This document shows, piece by piece, positions 27,156 to 36,522 of a DNA stretch of 59,189 nucleotides. The translations under genes and the position numbers were made by a program. Numbering within the stretch: position 1 is the first letter of the stretch; the number at the start of each line of letters is the position of its first letter. Origin of the DNA: an uncultured Ruminococcus sp. (lineage in GTDB: Bacteria; Bacillota; Clostridia; Oscillospirales; Acutalibacteraceae); NCBI GenBank assembly GCA_902802105.1, contig CADCKR010000009.1:1-59189 (forward strand). Direction: 5' to 3'. The notes below the pieces were generated by a model, which ran no database searches, was not told where the DNA came from, and was given only the letters and a program-made list of their open reading frames with translations.

Positions 27156-27378
27156 AAATAATTCAAGATGTTTTTAAGAAAAAAAAATCCCGATTTGCAG
27201 GTGGGTCATAGATTATTAAAAAATGGCATATTTACATAGTTTTCCTTACTTAAAACGAGCATTTTGGAATATCGTAAATGTCATTTTGATGTTTTTCATC
27301 GGTTTACTGTGCATAATTGCGGCTGTTTTATGACCCGTGTGCAAGTCGGGATTTAAGAAAAAATATCTTGAATTATTT
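27156..27378. repeat. AT-rich palindrome split by a mobile repeat
   Basis: AAATAATTCAAGAT at 27156-27169 and ATCTTGAATTATTT at 27365-27378 are exact reverse complements, with T-run and A-run inside. The 170-bp element at 27185-27354 sits in what would be the loop. Without it the locus would be a compact hairpin upstream of the receiver gene. Confidence 0.75.
27185..27354. mobile_element. MITE-like element M, copy 1 (170 bp)
   Basis: A non-coding element almost identical to 56949-57119. Its ends are imperfect inverted repeats of about 26 bp: AAATCCCGATTTGCA, then GGGTCATA, against TATGACCC and TGCAAGTCGGGATTT. It is flanked by the direct repeat AAGAAAAAA (9 bp), the expected trace of transposition. 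Target duplications of 8-9 bp and TIRs of this length occur in the IS256 family, so a transposase of that type could mobilise it; none is in the window. Confidence 0.85.
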
Positions 27379-27467
27379 ACCACAAGAAAATTGTAATAAT
27401 GATAAAAATGTTGAGAATAATAATAACACAGTCATAAAAAAGTGATGCAGACAGGCGCAGGATACTG

Positions 27468-27518
27468 TATGACCCTGATGCTCAATGTATCATTATATTG
27501 TGTCTGTTCAGGGTCATA
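27468..27518. other. Inverted repeat in a gene-free stretch
   Basis: TATGACCCTGA and TCAGGGTCATA are perfect 11-bp arms around a 29-base loop. No T-run follows. The remaining 27519-27789 holds only generic hairpins such as CGCCGC-N6-GCGGCG and GCAAGCCTTT with AAAGGCTTG, and no gene. Confidence 0.5.
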
Positions 27519-27789
27519 TAATGCTTTTGCGGTGCTGACTCATCAGTAAAGCTTGCATAAGACAACGGACGGACATGAAAATTTTCCGGATATTCCGCTA
27601 AGTATTTCACTAAGTATTTCGCCGCTTGCGAGCGGCGACCATGGGCTCTGCCCCTGGACCCTGCAAGCCTTTGAAAAGGCTTGAGCGAAATTTTTGATTT
27701 TTGGCTTCTTGAAGATCAAAACAGCTTTATAAATGCGAAAATAACCGGAATGCTTATGACTGTTAATCTATAAAAAAGGAGAAGATCTT

Positions 27790-27987
27790 ATGTCAAGCAA
27801 CAACAATAACTCTATTAATGTACCCGAAGCAAGAGACGCCATGAATAAGTTCAAGATGGAATGCGCAAGCGAGGTCGGCGTTGACCTGAAGCAGGGCTAC
27901 AACGGAGACCTTACTTCACGTCAGGCCGGTTCAGTAGGCGGTCAGATGGTGAAAAAGATGATCGAGGCTTACGAAAAGAGTATGTGA
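27790..27987 (+). CDS. Alpha/beta-type small acid-soluble spore protein
   Basis: A 65-residue SASP, a DNA-binding protein that coats spore DNA and protects it from UV and heat. The germination-protease site region KMECASEVGVDL is recognisable though it has Cys where Ile or Phe is common. The C-terminal SASP motif TSRQAGSVGGQMVKKMI is well conserved. Length is typical (60-75). AAAGGAG precedes the ATG. It is transcribed alone; expression late in the forespore is expected for the family, but I could not identify a convincing sigma-G promoter. It shows the organism has sporulation genes. Confidence 0.93.
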   Translation: MSSNNNNSINVPEARDAMNKFKMECASEVGVDLKQGYNGDLTSRQAGSVGGQMVKKMIEAYEKSM

Positions 27988-28118
27988 TAAGCATCACATC
28001 AGGTCATAATTATCACCGTCAATGGTTAAAGAAAGCTCCGCCCGTCAGATCAGGCAGATCATACGGAAGCTAAAAATAAGGTTCGATGATAATTCCTGAA
28101 TGCGGCAAAGCATAAACG

Positions 28119-28163
28119 CAGCAGCACCCCCACAGACCACTATAGTCCGTGAGGGTGCTGCTG
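28119..28163. terminator. Terminator between SASP gene and glutamine synthetase
   Basis: CAGCAGCACCC and GGGTGCTGCTG form a perfect 11-bp stem; the plus strand continues ATTTCTTT. It lies between convergent ends of the SASP and glutamine synthetase genes and may serve both. Confidence 0.7.
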
Positions 28164-28224
28164 ATTTCTTTAAAGCAAAATCCGGTGCCGTATCGTACAA
28201 GCATACCCTGCGTCAGAATTACAA

Positions 28225-30312
28225 TCAAACACTGAAAAGCATTGCTCCGTAGGACGGATAAGGCCAATACTTAGAGGACATATTTGACTCCATCTCATCG
28301 GCAACTGCACGAAGCGCCTGCATAGCACTGAGTACACTATCCTTGTAGTACATCGCATTCTCTGCAATGCCTTCAACATCCCTTGCGCCAACAACAGCCT
28401 TATCAAGATCATCTATCCTGTTGATGAAGCATGAAAGCAGTCTTGAAAGCTTTTTGAGAAGCTCGACCTCCGGCGCAGGAACAAGGTCGCCGTCTATTGA
28501 GCTGAGAAGGTTCACTGTTTCTGCGATCTCCTTGATATATGAGGTAACGGCAGGAACGATATCCTTCTTTGCCATATCAAGGGCTGTAAGAGCTTCTATG
28601 TTAATGATCTTGGAATAGTTTTCGAGAATGATCTCTGTTCTTGAACGAAGCTCAACCTCTGTGTAAATGCCATACTTGCCGAAGAGCTTTACATTCTTCT
28701 CGTCCGTGTAGTGAGGGAGAGCTTCCGGAAGTGAACGGAAGTTGAGAAGTCCTCTCTTCTTTGCCTCAGCCACCCACTCCTCAGAGTAGTTATCACCGTT
28801 GAAAATGATTCTCTTGTGCTTGAGCAGTGTCTGTCTTACAAGCTCCTCAGCAGCCGACCTGACGTCATCTGCTTTTTCAAGCTCGTCTGCAAAGTCGCAG
28901 AGTGCATCGGCAACTATCGTATTGATTATAGTATTTGTGCAGGCGATATTCTCGGCAGAGCCTACCATCCTGAACTCAAATTTGTTGCCTGTGAATGCAA
29001 ACGGTGATGTACGGTTACGGTCTGAGGTGTCCTTGACAAAATTCGGGAGAACGCCTGCGTTTGTTTCCATTATCTGGTCATCTTTGTTTGTGTATGCTTC
29101 GTTATACATTATTGAGCGAAGAACCTCTGAAAGGTCATCGCCAAGGTACATGGAAATAATTGCAGGAGGTGCTTCATTGCCGCCAAGACGGTGATCGTTT
29201 CCTGCGCTTGCAACAGATATTCTCAGAAGATCCTGATGGTCGTCAGCCGCACGTATCACCGCAGCAAGGAACACAAGGAACGTTATATTCTCACGCGGGT
29301 TCCTGGACGGGTCAAAAAGGTTCTTGCCTGTATTGGTAGACATAGACCAGTTATTGTGCTTGCCTGAACCGTTAACGCCTGCAAAGGGCTTTTCGTGGAG
29401 GAGACACACAAGGCCGTGCCTATCGGCGATGTCCTTCATTGTTGCCATAGTAAGCTGGTTATGGTCAGTAGCTATATTTGAGGAATCAAATATAGGAGCA
29501 AGCTCGTGCTGTGCGGGTGCTACCTCGTTGTGCTTTGTTTTTGCGTATATGCCGTATTTCCAGAGAGCTTCGTCAAGCTCCTTCATGTATGCGGATACTC
29601 TCGGCTTGATGGTACCGAAATAATGGTCGTCAAGCTCCTGTCCCTTTGGCGGTCTTGCACCAAAGAGAGTTCTTCCGCAGTAGATAAGATCCTTGCGCTT
29701 CTTGAATACTTCCTTGTCAACAAGAAAATACTCCTGTTCAGGCCCGACTGTAGTGATAACTCTTTCTGTTTCTTTATCGCCCAATACGCGGAGCACTCTG
29801 AGTGCCTGAACATTCATGACTTCCATAGAACGCAGAAGAGGCGTCTTTTTATCGAGTATCTCTCCCGTATAGGAGCAGAATGCCGTAGGTATGCAGAGTG
29901 AACCGTCTTTTATAAATGCATAGGAGCTCGGATCCCATGCAGTATAGCCGCGAGCCTCAAAGGTAGCACGAATGCCGCCTGAGGGAAAGCTTGATGCATC
30001 GGGTTCGCCCTTTATAAGCTCCTTGCCTGAAAATTCCATTATCACGCCGCCGCCCTCGGTAGGTGTGATAAAGCTGTCGTGCTTTTCTGCCGTTATTCCT
30101 GTCATTGGCTGGAACCAGTGTGTGTAGTGCGTTGCTCCATGCTCAAGCGCCCACTCCTTCATGGAATGCGCAACGACATTTGCCACGCTGATATCAAGCG
30201 ATTTTCCTTCCTCAACCGTCTTTTTCAGAGCTTTATAGGTGCCCTTGGGAAGACGCTCCTTCATTGCTGCATCGTTGAATACAAGACTGCCGAAGATCTC
30301 AGGTACTTTCAT
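28225..30312 (-). CDS. glnN: Glutamine synthetase type III
   Basis: A 695-residue GSIII that makes glutamine from glutamate, ammonia and ATP. The length and segments such as [30 protein letters not shown] (in two parts), [26 protein letters not shown] and FVLEFRM-like [14 protein letters not shown] identify the long GSIII class of Bacteroides, Ruminococcus and Clostridia, distinct from the 450-residue type I. The ATG at 30312 follows AGGGAG; a longer in-frame reading from 30369 would run through a terminator hairpin. It is monocistronic. Its leader contains an intrinsic terminator and an alternative hairpin, so attenuation control is likely. Confidence 0.95.
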   Translation of the reverse strand: MKVPEIFGSLVFNDAAMKERLPKGTYKALKKTVEEGKSLDISVANVVAHSMKEWALEHGATHYTHWFQPMTGITAEKHDSFITPTEGGGVIMEFSGKELIKGEPDASSFPSGGIRATFEARGYTAWDPSSYAFIKDGSLCIPTAFCSYTGEILDKKTPLLRSMEVMNVQALRVLRVLGDKETERVITTVGPEQEYFLVDKEVFKKRKDLIYCGRTLFGARPPKGQELDDHYFGTIKPRVSAYMKELDEALWKYGIYAKTKHNEVAPAQHELAPIFDSSNIATDHNQLTMATMKDIADRHGLVCLLHEKPFAGVNGSGKHNNWSMSTNTGKNLFDPSRNPRENITFLVFLAAVIRAADDHQDLLRISVASAGNDHRLGGNEAPPAIISMYLGDDLSEVLRSIMYNEAYTNKDDQIMETNAGVLPNFVKDTSDRNRTSPFAFTGNKFEFRMVGSAENIACTNTIINTIVADALCDFADELEKADDVRSAAEELVRQTLLKHKRIIFNGDNYSEEWVAEAKKRGLLNFRSLPEALPHYTDEKNVKLFGKYGIYTEVELRSRTEIILENYSKIINIEALTALDMAKKDIVPAVTSYIKEIAETVNLLSSIDGDLVPAPEVELLKKLSRLLSCFINRIDDLDKAVVGARDVEGIAENAMYYKDSVLSAMQALRAVADEMESNMSSKYWPYPSYGAMLFSV

Positions 30313-30349
30313 AAAGTCATACTCCCTGTTCAATATATGGTAATTTTTG

Positions 30350-30405
30350 TAAAATAAAAAAGGCCGCAATAGGCTGATAAGTCCAACCTACAGCGCCCTT
30401 GCTGT
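30350..30405 (-). promoter_or_regulatory. Leader terminator with alternative hairpin upstream of glutamine synthetase
   Basis: On the minus strand a 15-position stem with two mismatches (30362-30398, 3' arm ending TTGCGGCC) runs into TTTTTTTATTTT, between the promoter and the ribosome-binding site. A competing 5-bp hairpin, ACAGC-AAGGGC-GCTGT (30390-30405), uses part of the same strand. Its six-base loop has A at position 1 and G at position 4, as in ANTAR antiterminator targets. Only one such hairpin is visible, so ANTAR control is a hypothesis. Confidence 0.65.
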
Positions 30406-30415
30406 CTTTGGTTGA

Positions 30416-30444
30416 ATTATAAAACAAAATTCCGCGATTGTCAA
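30416..30444 (-). promoter_or_regulatory. Promoter of glutamine synthetase III
   Basis: On the minus strand TTGACA and TATAAT are both perfect and spaced by 17 bases. Transcription would start near 30409, just before the leader hairpins. Confidence 0.85.
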
Positions 30445-30542
30445 CCGTGAATAAAGAATAAAACATTTTTCGGCAAAAAACACATTTTTTTATATGATTA
30501 CATTTTTGTTCTGTCAAGTATTTCTTGTAACCTCTTTGTAAA

Positions 30543-30571
30543 TTGACAATTCAAGGCAGTTGTACTATAAT
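30543..30571 (+). promoter_or_regulatory. Consensus promoter of the TagF-like gene
   Basis: TTGACA (30543-30548) and TATAAT (30566-30571) with a 17-base spacer match the housekeeping consensus exactly, 37 bases before the start codon. Confidence 0.85.
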
Positions 30572-30607
30572 GGAGAAAATCCGGCGTATCAATAAAGGGA
30601 GGCAGCT

Positions 30608-33370
30608 ATGCCAAAAAGCTTTTTTTACAGTATTGATCTATTGATAAAAAGTGATTCAAATCTTAATAAGGCTATCTCATCTGTTATTGCTGACGAAGCA
30701 TTTTTTCTTGAAAATATACAGCTCATACTTATTGATTCAATATGCAGCGAACAGAGCGTTGAGATCTGTACCGAATACAACAGAAAATATCCCCAAAACA
30801 TATACTTCGTTGATGCAGCAGGAAAATCAGAGGCTGCCGCCTATAACGATGCAAAGCCGCTGAATTTCGGGAAATATATTACATTCACAGACAATTACGG
30901 CGAATATTCACCAAAAACGCTGAGCACCCTGCAAAGCAAGACGCTGAAATCGCTGAAAATACCGCTGCTCTGCATAGAGCCTGTTTTATCATCACCCGGA
31001 GGAGAAACACGTCCGTACACCTGCGGGATACCCAAGGGCATAGTCAAGCTGAAGGAAACTCCGGATAAGTTCATACTTATGCTCGGCTGCTTTTTCTTCC
31101 GCAAAAGAGTTGCAGACCAGCTGCTCTTTGACGAAAGCATACCTTTTCAGGCTGATGCAAAATACATAACGGAAGCACTTCTCCAGACCTACTCATACAT
31201 ATTCACGGATGATTTCAAATATACGACCACTCTTCCCTCTGACCATGACCTTTTCCGATATGTGCCGCAGTACAGCAGATACTTTTACACTCATTCGATA
31301 AGCTCTCTTGTCATTCCTATGCTTATAAATTATCCCGGCTCAGTGCTTGCGCAGTCAGTAATGATGTACCTTATATACAGCCGCTTTGCACTTAACGCTG
31401 ATGAAAAATACAAGCACGTGATAATCGGAGGCTTTGTTGATGAATTTCTTGGCAAGGTATCGGAAGCTCTGAGGTATATTGATAACTCTATAATACTTAA
31501 CAAAAATCTCTGCCGGATGTGCGGTCTTGACGATGAAATGGCTTTCAGGCTTCTCAGGCTCAAATACAGGCAGCCTGACCTCAAGCCAACTATCGACCTT
31601 GTTCTTCCCAGGGAGCAGATCGAAAAAAGCTACTACAATTCATGCATGAGGCTTGAAAAGACGGTTCTCAGCGGAGAGTTCGCTGCTCACCACGAGCTTG
31701 CTCTTATAGGAAGATCGAGAGATATCACCGCAAATATCACAACTGTCAATTTTGATGCTGACGGGCTGTATATTGATGCTGTACTTAACGGCTGTTCATA
31801 TCTTGACGACAGCAGCTTCAATGTTTTTGTAAACATAAACGGTGAACGCTATCCGGTAATAAGCTCAGGCATATATACGCTGAGAAAATGCTTTGACGTC
31901 ACCTTCCTGAAAAGATATTCTTTCCGCTTTTTTGTACCTGTAAGCAGCGGCAAAAAAATCGATACAGTGTTTATAGTGATGAAATACCGAAATATCTCAT
32001 TCAGGATAGGCATGACATTTGACGGTATTTTTTCAAGATTGTCAACAGAGCTTAAAAACAGCTATTGGAGCTTTCTGGACAGGGTAATGACCTATGACAG
32101 GAAATCGCAGTCCATCGTTATAAGGAGAGCTACCAAAAATCTTCTGCGTATCTGTGAGGGCAAGTTCATGGCGGAAGCAGGTTCAAGAGTACCGCTTTCC
32201 GAATCGCTCTTTTACAGACAGCTCAGAAAGAATATACGAAACACTCTTGAAGAAAAGACCGACAGCAAATACCTGCTGTTTTACGACGAGCTTGGAGTCA
32301 ATTCAAACGGAAATATCCTGTACAGGTATTTTACAAATCACCTCAGCAGCGAAAAGGTGGAGATATACTACGCCGCAAAGCGTGATTCCGACGAATACGA
32401 TTATCTGCTTTCGGAAGAATACGAAGGTGTGCTGGAGCTTGGCTCCAAAAAGTCAAAACTTATTTCCGTATGTGCTGATATTATTTTCGCATCAGACTGT
32501 GATGTATATGAATCGCTTATGTTTACCGAAAATGACATAATGTTCCTGAAGGATCTTTTTAACGCAAAGATCGTTTCGGTCAAGGATTTCTTCATTACCT
32601 ATGCAACGGCGCAGTTTGACAACAGGCTAAGAGACAATACTCAGCTTTTTTTCTGTGCGTCCGAAAAAGAAAAGGAGCACATCACACGCAGCATATACGA
32701 TTATGACGAATCAATGACAAAAGTAACAGGATATCCGATACTTGATACTCTGAGCAGCGAGCCTGAAAAGCTCATACTCATAGCGCCCGGCGAAAGAAGG
32801 CAGTTCTGCATATACGAAAATTCCGATTTTTACCGGTTTGCTGAAAGCCGTTTTTTCCGGCTGTATAACGATCTGCTGACAGACCCGAAGCTGCACGAGG
32901 CTCTCAAAGAAAACGGATACCGCATTGCCGTAATAATGCCGTACTCGATAGAAAAATACAGCGGTTTATTTCACAGTGATGAGCTTGTTACAATATTTCA
33001 GGGTGACGAAAGCAGCGAGATCGAGCTTGTAAAGAAGGCTGCCGTTCTTGTAACAGACTATTCCGATCTTCAGTTCAGGTTTTCATATCTTGACAAACCG
33101 ATAGTTTATTACTACCCTCACGGCCTGCCGGTACAGCAGGAATACAAAAACGAAGGTCTTGCAAACAGCAGCTTCGGAAGAATGTTTTTTGAGCACGATC
33201 CGCTGATCGCACACCTCGTAAGCGAAATGAAAAGCAGCTTCCCGCAGCCGGAGCAGTACTCAAAAATGAACCATGAGTTTTTCAGATATCACGACAATAA
33301 CAACTGCCGCAGGATAATGCGCGCGATAAAGAACACATTCCTGTCTGATATTTTTGAAAGCGAAAAATAG
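30608..33370 (+). CDS. Glycosyltransferase with C-terminal CDP-glycerol glycerophosphotransferase (TagF-like) domain
   Basis: A 920-residue cell-envelope enzyme. The N-terminal 220 residues look like a GT2 fold (nucleotide-binding start FYSIDLLIKSDSN, acidic FTDNYGEYS where DxD is expected). A middle region (about 330-520) has few recognisable motifs. The C-terminal 350 residues match the CDP-glycerol:poly(glycerophosphate) glycerophosphotransferase family: LVTDYSDLQFRFSYLDKP, YYYPHGLPVQ and the late FFRYHDNNNCRRI-like end. Such proteins build teichoic-acid-like polymers. No other tag genes are near, so the polymer is unknown. A GGAGG site precedes the ATG and the promoter is consensus, so expression should be strong. 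Confidence 0.85.
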   Translation: MPKSFFYSIDLLIKSDSNLNKAISSVIADEAFFLENIQLILIDSICSEQSVEICTEYNRKYPQNIYFVDAAGKSEAAAYNDAKPLNFGKYITFTDNYGEYSPKTLSTLQSKTLKSLKIPLLCIEPVLSSPGGETRPYTCGIPKGIVKLKETPDKFILMLGCFFFRKRVADQLLFDESIPFQADAKYITEALLQTYSYIFTDDFKYTTTLPSDHDLFRYVPQYSRYFYTHSISSLVIPMLINYPGSVLAQSVMMYLIYSRFALNADEKYKHVIIGGFVDEFLGKVSEALRYIDNSIILNKNLCRMCGLDDEMAFRLLRLKYRQPDLKPTIDLVLPREQIEKSYYNSCMRLEKTVLSGEFAAHHELALIGRSRDITANITTVNFDADGLYIDAVLNGCSYLDDSSFNVFVNINGERYPVISSGIYTLRKCFDVTFLKRYSFRFFVPVSSGKKIDTVFIVMKYRNISFRIGMTFDGIFSRLSTELKNSYWSFLDRVMTYDRKSQSIVIRRATKNLLRICEGKFMAEAGSRVPLSESLFYRQLRKNIRNTLEEKTDSKYLLFYDELGVNSNGNILYRYFTNHLSSEKVEIYYAAKRDSDEYDYLLSEEYEGVLELGSKKSKLISVCADIIFASDCDVYESLMFTENDIMFLKDLFNAKIVSVKDFFITYATAQFDNRLRDNTQLFFCASEKEKEHITRSIYDYDESMTKVTGYPILDTLSSEPEKLILIAPGERRQFCIYENSDFYRFAESRFFRLYNDLLTDPKLHEALKENGYRIAVIMPYSIEKYSGLFHSDELVTIFQGDESSEIELVKKAAVLVTDYSDLQFRFSYLDKPIVYYYPHGLPVQQEYKNEGLANSSFGRMFFEHDPLIAHLVSEMKSSFPQPEQYSKMNHEFFRYHDNNNCRRIMRAIKNTFLSDIFESEK

Positions 33371-33381
33371 CTATTCATAAT

Positions 33382-33438
33382 TACTAATTCCTGATAAAAA
33401 GCAGACCGCAAAAATTGTCTGCTTTTTGTTAGGTATTA
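33382..33438. repeat. Palindromic repeat family P, copy 3
   Basis: Same inner hairpin as the copy at 2274 (AAAAAGCAGAC and GTCTGCTTTTT) but the right end stops at AGGTATTA, so the outer ATTAGTAT is damaged. It lies just after the TagF-like gene and can terminate it. Confidence 0.85.
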
Positions 33439-33453
33439 TTATAAAATTCAAAA

Positions 33454-33484
33454 GGGAATGTCTGCTATAAGGCAAGACATTCCC
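33454..33484 (-). terminator. Terminator of the 33.5-34.4 kb hypothetical gene
   Basis: GGGAATGTCT and AGACATTCCC form the stem; the minus strand continues CTTTTGAATTTT. Confidence 0.75.
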
Positions 33485-33488
33485 CCAG

Positions 33489-33536
33489 AGGCAATACCGC
33501 ACAAAGACCGCCTGACGGCTTTGCATGGTATTGCCT
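33489..33536 (+). terminator. Terminator facing rightward
   Basis: AGGCAATACC and GGTATTGCCT form a 10-bp stem followed by TCATTTTTTTT on the plus strand. It is a second barrier after the TagF-like gene. The arm AGGCAATACCGCACAAAGA also occurs in reverse near 78-96, so it is part of a dispersed repeat. Confidence 0.7.
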
Positions 33537-33546
33537 TCATTTTTTT

Positions 33547-34392
33547 TCAGCCGAACAAAGTCATAAGACGTATAAAAAACGCATCGCTGTCCGGATAGTT
33601 GAAATAGCTGAATACAAAATATATAAGTGCTGCTGTAAGAAATACTGAAGAAAGAATGATATATCCCCGCGCATAAGAACGTATGCTCTTATCCGCAAGA
33701 GGCACAAACGAAAGAACTATCGCGGATAATATATTGACGACCGGAAGCAAAAACAAAAGCTGCAGCACAACGGCTTTTGCTGTTGAAAGCGTCTTTTGGG
33801 GCGGCTCAGGCTTTTTTTCATCCTTATTGAACTCCGATCTTATTTCCGAAAAAAGCCTTCTCGTCCGTTCGTCTGCTTTCCGGTCAAGCTGAACAGCAGT
33901 TTCACTGTCAAACACCTTGCGGAACGGCGGGTGACAAAGACTCTCTATATCCATACGGGTGCGTTCACGTATGTAAAGCTCCTCGGCCACATCATATACA
34001 ATGCCCTGCGAGTGAAAAGATCGTCTTTTGTCCGAGTGAGAAAACAGGTCGTTGTCTGCCGGAGCAGGCTCCTCTTCCGGCTTTAACTGTTCGTCATAAC
34101 CCACCGACACAGCCTGCCCGCTCTCAAAGCTGCTCTGAGGCGGCATCATCTTTTCCGGAAGCTCATTTTTGCCTTTATTTCCGGCAGACTCAAAAAGCAA
34201 GGTAAGATTTCCTTTTTCATTTTGTATTGCTCCGGTCACCGTGTCATATACGGGGGCGGTATTTTTGTTCTTTTGTTTTTTGTTTTCCACCGCAGTATAC
34301 TCGACATATTCAACGAGAGGCAGTCCCGTTTCGTCGATCTCTACCGAAAATTCAGCTTCATCTGACAGCTTGTCAATAGTTTTGCAAGGCAT
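33547..34392 (-). CDS. Hypothetical protein with two C-terminal membrane segments
   Basis: A 281-residue protein I do not recognise. Residues 1-200 are polar and low in complexity, with Lys/Glu/Pro-rich stretches and no known motif; a short region LYIRERTRMDIESLCHPPF (about 137-155) looks structured. Two membrane helices lie near residues 208-232 and 243-265. It is probably a small membrane protein with a cytoplasmic disordered N-terminus. A GGAGGG site precedes the ATG. It is 50 bases downstream of the DUF1015 gene on the same strand and could share its transcript. Confidence 0.65.
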   Translation of the reverse strand: MPCKTIDKLSDEAEFSVEIDETGLPLVEYVEYTAVENKKQKNKNTAPVYDTVTGAIQNEKGNLTLLFESAGNKGKNELPEKMMPPQSSFESGQAVSVGYDEQLKPEEEPAPADNDLFSHSDKRRSFHSQGIVYDVAEELYIRERTRMDIESLCHPPFRKVFDSETAVQLDRKADERTRRLFSEIRSEFNKDEKKPEPPQKTLSTAKAVVLQLLFLLPVVNILSAIVLSFVPLADKSIRSYARGYIILSSVFLTAALIYFVFSYFNYPDSDAFFIRLMTLFG

Positions 34393-34442
34393 AATGACCC
34401 TCCGAAATGATATTCGGCAGGCAAACTCTTATTTCATAAATT

Positions 34443-35714
34443 TCAGAAGCGGTTCATTACAAGGCCGGTAATAAGCTTGGGATAGAAATAGGTGGATTTC
34501 TGCGGCATCTTCTCGCCTGCTGCTGCCACGTCACGTATCTCAGTAACCTTAGTAGGATTGAGTATAAATGCGCACTGCGCCTTGCCTGTCCTTACGCTGC
34601 CGATCGCATCATCAAACTGCTTTACATAGGTAAGATTTATCTGTTTTGCCATATTTTCGGCATCTATACCAAGTATCTTTTCAAGCACAAGAGTATGCAG
34701 CACTGTAACGTCAAGTCCCTGTGAGGCCGCGCTTTTGTCCGGAAGAAGCTTTGCAAGCACGTCAACGTCCCTGAGAACAAGAAGTGTATAGCCTTCTCCG
34801 CCGCAGTAAAAAGCAAAAGCCTTTTTTCCGCTGTCATAAAGTGCTTTAAGGTCTGCTTCAGCAGTGCTGATATCGTTCTTTTCGGTAACGTCAAAATATT
34901 CCTTGCAGCCCTCAATAAGCTTCTGACTGTCGAAGCCTTCAAGACCTCTTACAAGTCTGTGTGTGGGAAGAACAACAAGACCGGGATGCTCCATGTCAAC
35001 AAGCATCATCATCACATAGTCCTCTTCGCCGCTGCCCTTATGGTTCTCACGGCAATAGTTGCGGTAGTTGAGAGCCGTTTCATAGCGGTGATGTCCGTCT
35101 GCGATGTAAAGCTTCTTATCTGCAAAGGCCGCACATACAGCGGCTGTTTCCTGCTTATCGGTAACTATCCAGAGCCTGTGTGTAACGCCGTCATTGTCGG
35201 TAAGCTCATACACCGGCTCAGACACAGAAAGCTCGTCAAGCTTTTTGGTTATAAAGTGCTGCGGATCCATATAGAGCGAATAGATCTGACTGAAATTACA
35301 GTCAGTCGCCTTCATAAGATTGAACCTGTCCTCTTTGGCCTTTGAAAGAGTTTCCTCGTGCGGAAGAACTATTCCCTTTGAGAACTCTTCAAGCTTTACT
35401 CTGACTATGCAGCCCTTAAAGCTTGTGTGCAGTCCGTTTACGGTAAACTCCTCCTCATAGATGTAGATACCTTCCTCCTCGTCCTTTCTGAGGATGCCCT
35501 CATCAAGCCATTTTTTCAAGGTCGCAGAGGCCTCATTGTAAGGATCCTCACCCTTGGGAAGTTCAAGCCTGATGATGTTGTTTGCATTCCTGTCAAGATA
35601 ACCCACTCTCTGCTCTTCGCTGATGATATCATAGGGCGGACAAACAAGCTCGCTGATATCACCTGCTTTTTCCGTGTTGAACCTGAGTGCCCTGAAAGGT
35701 CTGATCTCTGCCAT
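34443..35714 (-). CDS. DUF1015 family protein
   Basis: A 423-residue member of DUF1015, a family of unknown biochemical role found widely in Clostridia, often near serine or metabolism genes. N-terminal IRPFRALRF and VCPPYDIISEEQ, the central LPHEETLSKAKEDRFNLMKA (in two parts) and IADGHHRYETALNYR are the family's hallmarks. No membrane segments are present. The ATG at 35714 is chosen: GGGGAG sits 8 bases before it, while the in-frame TTG two codons earlier is too close to the site. Confidence 0.9.
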   Translation of the reverse strand: MAEIRPFRALRFNTEKAGDISELVCPPYDIISEEQRVGYLDRNANNIIRLELPKGEDPYNEASATLKKWLDEGILRKDEEEGIYIYEEEFTVNGLHTSFKGCIVRVKLEEFSKGIVLPHEETLSKAKEDRFNLMKATDCNFSQIYSLYMDPQHFITKKLDELSVSEPVYELTDNDGVTHRLWIVTDKQETAAVCAAFADKKLYIADGHHRYETALNYRNYCRENHKGSGEEDYVMMMLVDMEHPGLVVLPTHRLVRGLEGFDSQKLIEGCKEYFDVTEKNDISTAEADLKALYDSGKKAFAFYCGGEGYTLLVLRDVDVLAKLLPDKSAASQGLDVTVLHTLVLEKILGIDAENMAKQINLTYVKQFDDAIGSVRTGKAQCAFILNPTKVTEIRDVAAAGEKMPQKSTYFYPKLITGLVMNRF

Positions 35715-35879
35715 TGTCAATTCTCCCCTTTTTAGTTTTTTGAAATAACTGAGTATTATTTTACAATCAACAAAGGGTCATGTCAATAGCTTTTTTAATA
35801 AGCGTTTCACTCTGCCGTGTTTTCATATTACCACAGCATTATTGAAAAACTGCTTGAAAAATGTAGCCTGACAAAAAAA

Positions 35880-35907
35880 CACCGTACAGGATTACCCCTG
35901 CACAGTG
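35880..35907 (-). terminator. Terminator of the TSCPD gene
   Basis: On the minus strand CACTGTGCAGG and CCTGTACGGTG pair imperfectly and run into TTTTTTTG. Confidence 0.7.
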
Positions 35908-35919
35908 CTTTGAGTGATA

Positions 35920-36177
35920 TTATTTTTGTTCGCTCCGGAGCGCATTTTCAAGTGCAACAGCAAGCTGATCCGGACAGGATGTGCCCCTGAATCCGCACTG
36001 GATATTTTTGCACTTTTTGATAACATCCTCGGCTCTCATGCCCTCTGCAAGGGCTGCAACACCCTGAGTATTGCCCATACAGCCGCCGTTAAAGCGGATA
36101 TTCCTGACGATGCCGTCCTCAAGATCAAATTCAATGGAACGTGAACAGGTGTTTTTGGTTTTGTAGGTATGCTTCAT
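35920..36177 (-). CDS. TSCPD domain protein (TIGR03905-like)
   Basis: An 85-residue protein matching the small TSCPD family, a domain also seen at the C-terminus of some ribonucleotide reductases and proposed to bind metal or nucleotide. Motifs: CSRSIEFDLEDGIV, FNGGCMGNTQGVAAL and CGFRGTSCPDQLA, with four conserved cysteines. Function unproven. The ATG at 36177 is preferred over an in-frame GTG at 36186, because that GTG lies inside the GAGGTG ribosome-binding site. It follows rpsR on the same strand behind a terminator. Confidence 0.85.
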   Translation of the reverse strand: MKHTYKTKNTCSRSIEFDLEDGIVRNIRFNGGCMGNTQGVAALAEGMRAEDVIKKCKNIQCGFRGTSCPDQLAVALENALRSEQK

Positions 36178-36214
36178 TTTATTCACCTCACAAAGCTTAT
36201 TGCTTAAAAAGAAA

Positions 36215-36237
36215 ACCGATGCCGCAAAGACATCGGT
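36215..36237 (-). terminator. Terminator of the rpsF-ssb-rpsR operon
   Basis: ACCGATG and CATCGGT form a 7-bp stem; the minus strand continues TTTCTTTTTAAG. It lies 10 bases beyond the rpsR stop codon. Confidence 0.85.
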
Positions 36238-36246
36238 GAAAACTGA

Positions 36247-36498
36247 TCAATCGCTTGTATAAGGCATCAAAGCAAGATATCTTGCACGCTTGATAGCAAC
36301 AGTAAGCTCTCTCTGATGACGAGCGCAGGTGCCTGTTACTCTGCGGGGAAGGATCTTAGCTCTCTCCGAAACAAAACGACGGAGCCTTGAAATATCCTTA
36401 TAATCAATAACGTCAACCTTATCTACGCAAAAAGCGCAGACCTTCTTGCGACCCTTGCGGCCGCCTCTGCGGTTGTCTCTTTCAGGTCTTTCAGCCAT
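36247..36498 (-). CDS. rpsR: 30S ribosomal protein S18
   Basis: An 83-residue S18, which binds S6 and 16S rRNA on the platform of the small subunit. A basic N-terminus is followed by [28 protein letters not shown] (two parts) and the [23 protein letters not shown] core. The CxxC with a later Cys-x-x-His suggests the zinc-binding form. It is the last gene of the rpsF-ssb-rpsR operon, 24 bases after ssb. Confidence 0.97.
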   Translation of the reverse strand: MAERPERDNRRGGRKGRKKVCAFCVDKVDVIDYKDISRLRRFVSERAKILPRRVTGTCARHQRELTVAIKRARYLALMPYTSD

Positions 36499-36522
36499 TT
36501 GTAGTTCCTCCTTTTTAGTGTG

